A stretch of 64,000 nucleotides of DNA from Butyriboletus loyo (taxonomy: Eukaryota > Basidiomycota > Agaricomycetes > Boletales > Boletaceae). Within the stretch, counting starts at the first letter, position 1; every line of letters begins with the position of its first letter. Position numbers and translations under genes: made by a program. This document shows, piece after piece, positions 1 to 9,868 of this stretch. The DNA lies in contig JBBPSI010000003.1 of the NCBI GenBank assembly GCA_038093515.1, forward strand, positions 372,001 to 436,000, written 5' to 3'. Under the pieces are notes generated by a model. The model had not been told where the DNA came from, did not search any database, and saw nothing but the letters and a program-made list of their open reading frames with translations.

Positions 1-477
1 TACCAGTGATGACAATGCGGCCACCGATATCATCTTCATTCATTACAACTTTGATGGTCACGTTCAAAGGGGAAACTCCGTCATAGAGGTCTTTCTCCAC
101 AAGAGCGGTCAGGCGGAATTTCTCGAGAGCATCGTTGGCATTGGAAATCAGCTCTCGGACAAAAACATCCCTGAGGTTACTGTATCAGGTCCAACAGGCA
201 AGGAAAAAAAACAAGATTCAATACCTGTTTGAGTAAAGACTGAAGAGCGCATGAGGCTCCAACACAGCACGAAGGTAAGGAGGTGCTCACCTGTTGATGA
301 CTATCTTGCGAAGACGCGCTACATCGCTCTGCGCATGGGTTAGGCTTGGGCGCAAGAAGCTTGCGAGGCACACACCTGGTATTCGTGCTTGACTCTTGGA
401 GTGTCGGTGGCGTCCTGGGCTAGCGTATGAGATGTGAGGACGGAAAGCGCAAGAACCAACGAGCGGAGCAGACGCAT
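1..477 (-). CDS. ER-type HSP90 chaperone (endoplasmin/GRP94-like), 5' part, runs off the left edge
   Basis: ATP-dependent HSP90-family chaperone, probably in the ER lumen. The start at 477 opens with a classic signal peptide (MRLLRSLVLALSVLTSHTLA) and a predicted cut before QD. Exon 1 (376-477) has 34 codons. Exon 2 gives SDVARLRKIVIN, the start of the HSP90 N-terminal ATPase fold. A 15-base exon at 225-239 restores the conserved SLYSN. Exon 3 (1-179) gives RDVFVRELISNANDALEKFR, with the ATP-binding Glu and Asn. The rest of the gene lies outside the window. The signal peptide argues against the cytosolic Hsp90 and the family segment is unmistakable. The assignment to the GRP94 branch is an inference from the leader, because the C-terminal retention signal cannot be seen. 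Mitochondrial TRAP1 is less likely given the hydrophobic, non-amphipathic leader. Confidence 0.85.
225..239 (-). other. 15-base in-frame microexon of the HSP90 gene
   Basis: On the minus strand the 15 bases TCTTTACTCAAACAG are preceded by ttcag and followed by gtattg. Joined to exon 2 (ending ...ATC AAC AG) and exon 3 (starting T AAC CTC) they restore INSLYSNSNLRDVF, the conserved HSP90 'SLYS' helix. Without this exon the conserved residues are missing. Confidence 0.7.
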
Positions 478-778
478 CGTTGAGACACCAAAGCAAGAGT
501 GAGGACACGTATGCAACACGAAACGCAGTCGACCTTGTAACCTTTGTGCAAAGTCTGGTCGACTTTAACTGACGTGTCAAAAGTCATGTGACTGACATCC
601 CTTGTCACGTGCTAGACGTGTGCTCCTCCAGCGACTCGCACCCACCGTGTATCTTTGCGGTGTTTCATTTCTCCATAGAGTATCCGACAAGCTTAGACAT
701 TCATCATCACCGCGCGGTAATCAATGTATTGCACATGGCACAGTAACCCACGGAGAACGTGCTTCAACAACACGATGG
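478..778. other. intergenic: HSP90 promoter and 3' end of the WW/FF gene
   Basis: No convincing gene. It holds three ACGT-core motifs: TGACGTGTC at 570-578, CACGTG at about 606-611 and ACGTG at about 615. They are placed as an HSP90 promoter would need. The short reading frames here have no recognisable protein. Confidence 0.6.
570..578. promoter_or_regulatory. UPRE/CRE-like element TGACGTGTC upstream of the ER HSP90
   Basis: TGACGTG is the core bound by Hac1/XBP1-type bZIP factors of the unfolded protein response. It lies about 93 bases upstream of the start codon of an ER chaperone gene, and CACGTG lies about 30 bases further out. The role is inferred from motif and position only. Confidence 0.4.
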
Positions 779-3434
779 TCAAATATGAACAGACAACTTT
801 GGCGCAGACAGATTGGCCAAGTAATCCTGTGACATAAATTGAGATCGAGGATGAGCAAGAAATACGGGTAACAACTCACTCGAATCCACCTCTCCCTCTG
901 GTCTGGGACATGCTCAAACATGACATACCTCTTGTCGTTCTGGACACCATTAACCCGTCAGACCGAGTCTAGGCGATTTGGGATCCCTCGGAGACTCTTA
1001 CCTTGAGCACTTTTACGATCTCCTCCAAGTCGACATTTTTAGCCAGGGCCTTCATGTCAACCTTTCCACCAAAACCTTCTCCCTCGTCCTCCCCCATGTC
1101 CTCCGCAGCTACTCCTCCTCCGACGCCCTCGCCACCCATTTTCCCAAGCCTTCCCCAGAATTCCACGAAGGCGTTCTCGGTCAGCATCTCGTCGAATGCC
1201 TTCCTTGCATCAGAATTCCTCTCCCTCTGCCATTTGTCAAACTCCCTCTCCAGTCCCCGGGAGTCAAGTCCCAGTTTGGTGGCTGGTAATGATTTTTCGA
1301 TCGATTCAAGAGGAGTATGGGAAAAAGAGGCTGCCAGAGAGGGGGTATGTGCACTGAATAAGGCGTGCAGACTATTCAGATGCTTCGAACGAAGCTGTTG
1401 CATATGAGAATGGAACAAATGTAACTGTTGGTCCCTCAGCAAGGGTGAATTTATGAATCGAGGATCCGTTTTTAATTGTGGAAGCACGGCATCCCAAGAG
1501 AGCTGAGTGGACAGTCAAAATCTGTTCACGAACACGTTGACAGCGTACCTGGGGATCTCGAATAGCATCCGTCAAAAGCGTACTGGAATAAGAGAAACAA
1601 GTTGTTGAGTACCACGGAAAAGAATAGTTTCAGGAAAGAAAACCCTGGTGTGGCTCACCGGAACGCTCTTTCGCCTTCTTCCTTGGTCAATCCCCACCTA
1701 GACCTCCCGATCTCTGCTTCCGTGCGCCCACGCTGAGCCCTCACCTGTGCTTCGCGCTCTTTCAATGCGCGCTCTTTCTTCTCTTGACATTTACGACCGG
1801 CCTCTGTGTCGTCTATTGGTACACCGGACTGCGATTGGTCGATCTTATCTTGATGATTATTACTATCGGACGACCTACGGGCTTTCAGGAATGCGTTGAA
1901 CAGTTCCTCTCTGAGTGTGGACGAGCCAACAGCATCGTACCGTGGATCATCGGACAATTTCCGTTTGGTCTTTAAAAGATTTTCAGTACATAAGAAACGG
2001 TAAAATGAAAGGGGACAGGGCTGACATCTTTCCAAACCGAATCCGACTTTACTATGACACGTTCCCGAAGCAGGGCAAAGAAATCTGCTTCCGCCTTCTC
2101 AACAGCAGCGCGTTTTTCTAGTCAAAGATAAGTTCCCCTTATCACGCAGGCCAGAAAAGACCTACTCTCTCCAAGTTCTTTCAAGTAATCCTTGAAGCGC
2201 TTTTCACGCTCACGTTCATCTCTACCCCACCCGTAGAAACGCCGATCTTTCCTCCATGTTCGACGAAAATCGATCCATACAGTGCGCGTACTCTTCACCT
2301 CCTCGTAGAGCAAGGAGTCGAATTCTTCCTTGGGATTTGCTTGTAACCTTTCCTTCTTGACGCTTTCTTGTCGCAGCTCACGAGCGCGATCTCGGCAGTA
2401 TTCGTCAAAAGCATCACGACGTGCTGAGACAGAGGGGAGGAGCACATATCGAGGGTCGGAGATAAAAAGTGGTAAAGAGGTATCCCAAGGGTGCAAGGGG
2501 TTGATGTCCTTCTCTCGCAACAGCGTCTGCGATAGCTGTGAGCGTCAGGATGATGGATAGACGCAGACCGAATACCTTGAAGAGGGCCTTTGCTTCATCA
2601 AGAGAAAGGTCGACACGGTCGGGCATACTGAGCGGTTGCTTCTCCTGGGCTCTCTTCACCTCTGCTTCTTCTGCCTCTTTTACTCTCTTCGCTTCTTCAT
2701 CTCGCCTCCTTTCGTCTTCCTCTGCCTCTGTAGCGAGCTGAACCGCAGCTTCCTTTTGCCAATCCCCCTCGCTCTCGTTCTCACTTTCTTCGTCCTCTTC
2801 GTCCTCATCTTCGTGTTGATTCTCCTCGACCTCGACCTCTTCTTCGCTGTCCTCCTCAACACGTGCCTTCTTGGTGATGACTACCTCATCCAACGGTTCG
2901 GGTTCACCGCGCTTTCTCCGTTTCACGAGCCCTTGCACCTCAGCCTTGATTCTGTCCACTTCCCCCTCCTCCCTCTCCCGTTCGGCTTTCATCGCCTCTT
3001 TCTCTTTCTCCTGTTGCTCAAGTCTTGCTTGCTCCACCTCGAGAGCTTCCGCGCGCTCGAGTTCCAGGAGAGCTTCCTTGATTTCTTCCGGGGCTACCCA
3101 AACACTTTCTTTCCTCCCCCTGTGTGTGTAGAATGTATTCCCTTCGGTGGTCATCACCCGGAGCCATTCGGTGCCCGGGATCGGCTTCTTGACAAGGGGC
3201 TTTTCTTTCTTTTTCTTGGGCGGTTGGGCGGCAGGAGGGGGTACGACAGGGAACACAGGAAGGGGTCGAACATAGGTTGATTGTTGGCTTGCAGCATGAT
3301 AGTAATAGGGCTGACCACCCGGTCCTGTGTAGGGTGAACAATATTTGAGCGTGCAATTATTCCGAGTTTCATTGTACGTTACCAACGTGCTCTGTCCAAC
3401 CGGGCGGAAGTGGAGGGGGACCGAAAGCAGACAT
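779..3434 (-). CDS. WW and FF domain transcription elongation/splicing factor (TCERG1/CA150-like)
   Basis: Proteins of this type couple RNA polymerase II elongation to splicing in the nucleus. The start at 3434 gives MSAFGPPPLPPGWTEH and leads straight into a WW domain completed after the first intron (VGPGGQPYYYHAASQQSTY). A second, degenerate WW follows (GTEWLRVMTTEGNTFYTHRG). Next come a long Glu/Lys coiled region with an acidic run and a KKARVEE-type NLS, then several FF domains, including one around DPRYVLLPSVSARRDAFDEY and one around DPRFINSPLLRDQQLHLF. The last exons add NDKRYVMFEHVPDQRERWIR and IRDYLANLSAPKLSVHI before TGA at 779-781. The length is roughly 750-800 residues. WW-WW-FF order also fits Prp40, but the acidic linker and the C-terminal DKRY..V..QRERWI motif fit TCERG1 better. 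Confidence 0.88.
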
Positions 3435-3712
3435 GGAGGCTTCTGACTTGTCGTATGCGAGTTAACAGGAAGGGCTTACAAATTAGCGCTGATCAACGCG
3501 TCAAGAAATTAAGAAATTTGTGAAAACTACATCATAATTCGTGAGGATATATGCAAAAAAAAATACAAGATGTGGTTGGTTAGACTACCGTTACATGCTG
3601 GACGAAGCGTGAGGACGACATGTAATACTAGGATGCCAGTGGTTCAAAGATGGAGCAAGGATGAGATTCAAGAGCACGAGGATGCAATGCGAAAAGAATG
3701 CACAAGGAAAGA

Positions 3713-6700
3713 TCAAACATAAAACCTTGCGTCCACGCGTCAGCCCGCAGAGACCAAGAGATGGGAAAGTTCACTTACTTCTTGTTAATTTGGTACAAGA
3801 GAAGGTTGATATTAACTTTGACTAATCCATTGAAAAGCGAGAGTGAAGCCCGGTTCTCGAATTGCGCCTGAAGTAGGTCCTCCATACGGATATCTGTGAT
3901 GCCAATTCGGTTGGTGATACCCAGGGCGTTGTTGAGGACCTCCATGGTAAAAACACCTGCTTTCTCCGACGAGATGATGACATCAATCTTATCAAACTGG
4001 CGGGGGGAGAACTTGTCGATAGACAAGAGGATGCCTTTCTCGTAAAGATCTTTGGCGCTGTATCTGAAGGAACCAAATTGAGGACTCTTGCCGGATTTCT
4101 GCAGGTCGCGGAGGTGAAAGTATTGCTTTGTGAATGGAATAACAAAACGTTTTTTTCTTGAAAACAAAGATCACATCAGTTCCCCACATGAGACATGACG
4201 CAGTTTCCTACCCTTTCCCCCGCTGCATGGTAGCCATGGCAGCTTCGACGTAGTTGTGATAACTATCTATCTGTTCCTCAAAGTACTTCTTGCGTTCGCT
4301 GAGATATTTGAGAGCATCCATCATGCTATCCATCTCTTGTTGTCGTTGCAGGCGTTTGCGGTGCTTGCTGCGAACATCGCTTGCGATAGCATTTAGAATG
4401 CCTTGAAACTCATCGCTCCGCGTGATTTTCCCCAGCTTCTCTAGCTCAAGAAGGAAGAATATGGCATGTGCTTTAACTTCCTTGAATTGAAGTCTGGAAA
4501 TATATCAGGATCGCACTCTTGGGGGAGAGCTGATATACATACGATCGTACGTCTTCAAGCCTGTATCCAGATTCCGCACCACTCGTTGAAGGCATGCGCC
4601 TGTTGACAGGTTCGTTATCCATTTCAGCCACAATAGTCTCCCATCGCAATTCATCTTCTTCAGTTACTGGGCGCATCAAAGACTCGAGAAGGTCCTGCGC
4701 AGGTTGAACGCGAAGGATTGCCAGAACACTACGCTTAGCTTGAACCCACAACGCTTTCTCGTCTGCTTGAGGATCTTGTAATAACATGAGCATGATATCA
4801 GAGTATCGGCGCGAAATTAACCTCGGACACGCGCAAACCTGTTCGTGAGCTCCAGAGTGATAGCTTTATCTCGAGCATCTTTTAGCTCGTCGTTATCGAT
4901 TTGCGGAACGCCATCTAGTTCGTGCAATATGACATGCAGAGCATCGTCACGGGACGGGGACTGAACATACAAGTCAGTTGCGAGCAGTCGTGAAAAGATA
5001 CAAAATCTTACGAGTTTGTCCTGGTACTTTGAGAGCAAAGCGTGCATTCCATACACCTCGTTGGGTGAAATATAAATAGGCTTCGGTTGGACGGTAACGT
5101 CTAAAAATTCATGCGCATGATAATGTGTCTCGGCATCTGGGACATCCGCGACTGTAAAAGAAAATAAGATAACGTCGACGAACCCATGATAATGGGGAAT
5201 AATCACTATGTAGCATCCAGACTGTCATTTCTGCAATAGTCTTGCGCACCATTTCATTGATGGGTACAAATTGGGGACTATCTTCTGAGAACTCGGAACC
5301 CGAGGCAATTTGCGTCAGCACCTGAGATATCTGTGCGAGATTCTTCCTCGCGGCAACGTCAACGGTAGCAGAGACGATATCAAAAGTCTCCGGAGCGCTG
5401 GACGGAAAGTCAAAAAGAGTCTACTTGTGGGGTGGATGGAACAAACAGGATAGCCGGATTGAGGCATCTGTAGAAAACTAGCCTTGCGATACCTGCGGCG
5501 TAGGCCTTGTCCGGTGCACCAGGGAATCTTTCCTAAATTAATATAAGCAACACATCAATCAAAAGACTGCTCCTCACTTACACGCAATGAAAGCAATGTC
5601 TCGCGCGCTATGAACCGCAGACTGTACGGCATCTTTCTGGTCGATTGGATGATAGCTACCATGAAAGCTTCGCTCCACCATTGCAACTTTTGCAAATCTG
5701 GACAGCATTGTTTGTGAGTGGTTGCGATATGATCTCCGAGGCTTCACCTACGTCTAATGTACTCGGCTCTGGTATCTGGATCTTTTAGGGCTTCGTAGAA
5801 AGGGAGATCTTTGATCTTTGCACTTGCTCTACCAGATCGCATTTCCTCGACATCGATCCTCGTCCGATGAATCTAGGATTCAATTGAGGATTTGTCACTG
5901 ACAAATAGTGCAATACATACTATGGAAGGATCTGACTCGAGGTCAAGGTCCGCGGCTTCAACGAGCTCCCGCACGATGGCTTGGAGAGTTTCCCGGACGT
6001 AGGTGACCTGTTTAGGTCGGAGATATTGTACTGCGATATTGATGTACATTGGATGGCCACGAACGACGTCGTCGATTGTTCGGGCGTTGACAACTTCCTG
6101 GCGAATGGACAACTGGATGAACAGATGAACAACTGTATAATCGCAACGGTCCCGTGGATGGTGACACTAACCTGGAATAACTTGAGCAGAAGGTAATCTT
6201 CTCGTCTATCTTGTCCGTATCCAAACAACGTCAACACAACGCGTTCTACCAATGATCTATGTTTTTCCGAGTCATCGTCGGTCAGTTCGACAAACAACTG
6301 ACTCAGGTAGTCTCCCTGCGTCTGAAGCAAGTAAAAGAGCTGTTGATACAGTTCGAGTTTCCGCTTGGCTTCATGATCCAGAGTGTTAGGCCCGGCAAAG
6401 GGGTCGCCGTGGGCAGCAAGAATGGAAGCTCTGGCAGCATGCGCTGCAGCACTATCAGCACCATACATCCGTCGCACTTTGACGAGCTCCTCAAATGACT
6501 TGACGTTTTGCACTACGAGCGCAATCTTGACGTCCAGATCGTTGACGTCGTTCTCAAGTGCCTGGTTCTCTCTAATGCTCTCGACAACCCTTTTCCTCAA
6601 CCTCTCCACCCTGATTTCATCTTGAAAATCGGCCTCTGAATCGTCGAGGAGATGAACAAAGTTCTTGATTGTGCCAACTGTGACATTCTTGCCAAGGGTA

Positions 6701-9700
6701 AGCTGACGATATTGTTCTCGTGTCTCCTTTGCACGAAAAAGGGACTGGATCTTGATCACTTTATGCAAATTCTCGCGATAGTACTGTATCTTGGCGTGGA
6801 ACTTGCGCCTCTGGAGAACACCGCGTAGTAGTGCCTGTAGCATTGTCGCGATGGGCTGATTGCACCACAGATGATCATGCCATGCGACGTAGGCCCTGCG
6901 CACCAAGTAACCTCTTGCAACGGCCTGTAAACCTGTCACATTGGGCGCTATGAACTCGAGTTTCTTCTGTTGCTCCCGGTGCCGGTTACGCGTGAGTGCG
7001 GCGCGGGCGAGCGCTTGGAAACCCCCTACAGAAGAGACGACATTGATCTCGGAAAGTGCTTTGTTGAGGTTTTGGTGTCGCTGACAGGCAAGACTTGCAC
7101 GAGCACGGGCTTGGAGACCTATCAACATTGGGGTCGCTCGACGAAGACTACGGATGAGGTTGAGTAAGCGTTTACGAGCGATATACGTCCGAGCCGCGGC
7201 TTGAATTCGGATGACGGTGGAAGATATGTCGTCCAGTCTCGCAAGCTGCGTCCGGATCCTTCTACGCACGAGCACACCTTGGCACTGGGCCTGTAAAGCA
7301 ACGATGCTACCCTCCGTGAGATCGAGCTTCCTCAGCTGCTGAGATATCGCAGCCCTCTTCAAGAACCCACGTGCAGCTGCTTGTACGGACACAACAGATG
7401 TTGAAATTTCGACTTTGGTAAATGTTTTGGTTACCTCGCTGACGTTTTGTTTCGCAATCTTGGCCCGCGCGGAAGATTGAAACTTTACAAAAAGCACCCG
7501 ACTGCTCTGCAGGGCCGCTTTGAGTCGGGCAAATCGCCGCCGCTGGAGCACGCCCCGAATCTGTGCCTGGGTTTTAACAACATACTTGACGGACGTCCGA
7601 ATATGCTCAAGGTAGGTGAGCCATTGCCTACGTTTCAGGACCATGCGAGCGGCGGTTTGGAGGCGAATCGCCCACGGGGTGAGGTTGACGGTTTCCCTGC
7701 GGAAATCAAAAACACGACGTCGCGCGATGGCACCGCGACACATTGCTTGAATCTTGAGTATATGTCGTTCTGCGAAACGGAGGCGGGCGTGTTGGGTGGC
7801 CTGCGCTTTTCGAACCAGGAATCTACGTGCCAAACATTGCAAAGCGCGGATGGAATCCTCGTTCTCCAATAGCAAGCGATCTCGCCCTAGGATGTATACA
7901 AGCCATGGTAAGGCAAGAAAATGATGCGGTATGGCAACGCTTACGCTCATCCTCTGTCTCTATTTCGATCTCCGGGTCTTCGTTAATCTCTTTGGCGAGT
8001 TCCCGACCAACATCTCCAAAGTTAGGCATTGGAACGCCAGCATCATTAAGCCCTTTCTGTGTCTTTTGTAGCTGATCGTCGGAGAACTGCAACTGGCCAA
8101 GTAAGTTTCCAATACGCTGGGCTAGTCCTCGCCTAGCAAGGAGGTGACTATGCGAAATGAGCTGTTGACGACTAGGCAACGCTCGTAACATACCTGAGGG
8201 CGTGAATGCAATAAATGACTTTGGGGAGATTTTTCTTCTCGTACAAGTCCGTGAGTTCAAAGATAAAGCACTAGGGGACAATGAATGATGGAGGATATCA
8301 ACAGCGTGCACAAGAAGAACCCACTTCGGGAAGACCAACTTGTCTAACAAAGACAAAAAAATGATTGATGTTGTCAGAGTGTCGAAAATCTAGCTTGGAC
8401 GACTTTGACTAGGACACCGGTCAATACCAGAGAGAGAAGGGAGGGGAGAGGTAACTACCTCGTAAATGCGGCGAACGACGTGTTCGCCTTGAAATGCTCT
8501 GACCAATTTGGCGAGGACGACACCGTTCCTCAACCCTTCTTCCATCTCCACAACACCAAAGCCGAGTTCCTCGCCGAGACAACCCTCTATCCATTGCTGG
8601 GCCTCGCCGACGTGACACAAATACTCGTAGGCCTGTAGCAAATGCCTTTGTGTATCGGCCCAGAGGCCCCTTGTCAAACGCGACGAGGGCAAGGGTGAAG
8701 CATGAGAGGCTTTGGGGGTCTTGTCTCGGGACAAACGAAGGCGACCAGGGACGCCGGCGACGTCATCGGAGTCAACAAGACCAGATTCGGCTCGCTCCCG
8801 GGAGATGGGGAAGAAGGGCGGATCATTATTAGCACGAACGTGGTGGAGGGGTGGCTCCTTTCGCGGGGTGGTCTTGTCCACTGGTGGAGAGGTGCAGCCG
8901 TGCTCACGTGGGGCGTCATCGCCATCTCCGCTGGCTATACGGGGAAGATGGCGACCGAGCCTGCGGGTACCGATCTGTCCATAAGTGGATGCCTTTTTGT
9001 TGGCCATGTATGAACTCTTGTAGGGTGTGGGGGACATGACGGAAGACGGGACGGGCACGAGGGTGGGTGAATACGAGGTGCGGGATGAGGGACGATCGGG
9101 AGAGGGGGAATGAGTGTGGACATGATCGAGACTGGACGATGGACGATGGTGTGGCTTGTCCGGGGGGGTTGGTATACTGTGGTGTAAGGGAGCGTAGACC
9201 GAAGTAGGGCGGCGATGAAGAGCGGAAGCGGAAGCATTGTGGGTGAACAAAGGCTTGGATGTGGGGGATGAAGAGATCAAAGGAGAATCGGAAACCTTGT
9301 TCAATGTCTGACGAGCGGTGGCATAGCTAACTGCAGAGCTGTCGAGGGTATTTGAGCGACGTGAGCGCGGGGACGGGGTATTAGACGAAGGATCCGGTAT
9401 AGTAGGTGTAGAGGACTCGGAGAGATTTGGTGTGAAGGGGGACTGGGGCGGGGCAGAGGGTGGCAAGCGAATGCGGTGGGGAGTTGGGAGAGCAGATGAG
9501 GGGGAGTCTGGGTTCTCGACGGAGACGCCGGTGGAGTTGGGGGTGAGGGGGGAAGCAACGATGTGGGCGGGGAGGGTATGGCGCTTGAGGTGGGGAGGTG
9601 TTCTGAGGGCATCATCAGGGGCGGGGATGCGTGGATCGAGGGCAGCTTCGGCGCGGGCGCGCTCTTCCCACTTTCCTCGGACGGCATCGAGACTGGGCGC

Positions 9701-9826
9701 GATGCGGTGAGAGGGTGTCCAGTGGGATCTGACGGAGGGGGCCTGGTCTGATGTGCGGGCGGAGAGGGAGGAGGTGCGCTCGAGGAGACGTGTCTGGTAC
9801 GCGAATGGACGGGACGGCTCCGACAT
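3713..9826 (-). CDS. iqg1: IQGAP scaffold protein (CH domain, 13 IQ motifs, RasGAP-related domain)
   Basis: IQGAPs organise the actomyosin ring and bind calmodulin/myosin light chains and Rho-type GTPases. The start at 9826 (MSEPSRPFAYQTRLLERTSS) opens a Ser/Pro-rich, probably disordered stretch of over 400 residues. A calponin-homology domain follows (QQWIEGCLGEELGFG..LRNGVVLAKLVRAFQG). The big exon at about 5920-7950 carries 13 recognisable IQ motifs, for example VIRIQAAARTYIARKR and VTGLQAVARGYLVRRAY. Next is the RasGAP-like domain around 4817-5880 (FVPINEMVRKTIAEMTVWM). The RasGAP C-terminal domain follows (GSFRYSAKDLYEKGILLSID). The last exon has only 13 bases (3713-3725) and restores the family ending, NKKFYV-stop, like animal NRKFYGK. 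Length is about 1,800 residues. The start codon lies 42 bases from that of GCP3 on the other strand. Confidence 0.94.
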
Positions 9827-9868
9827 GGCGGGGAGAAGGAAAGCGCGTATCTGCCGACACAGCCACGC

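Noticed and set aside
2636..3280. Hydrophobic 214-codon plus-strand ORF that looks like a multi-pass membrane protein
   Set aside because: It is the mirror of the Glu/Lys-rich coiled region of the WW/FF protein; GAA/GAG read backwards gives TTC/CTC (Phe/Leu).
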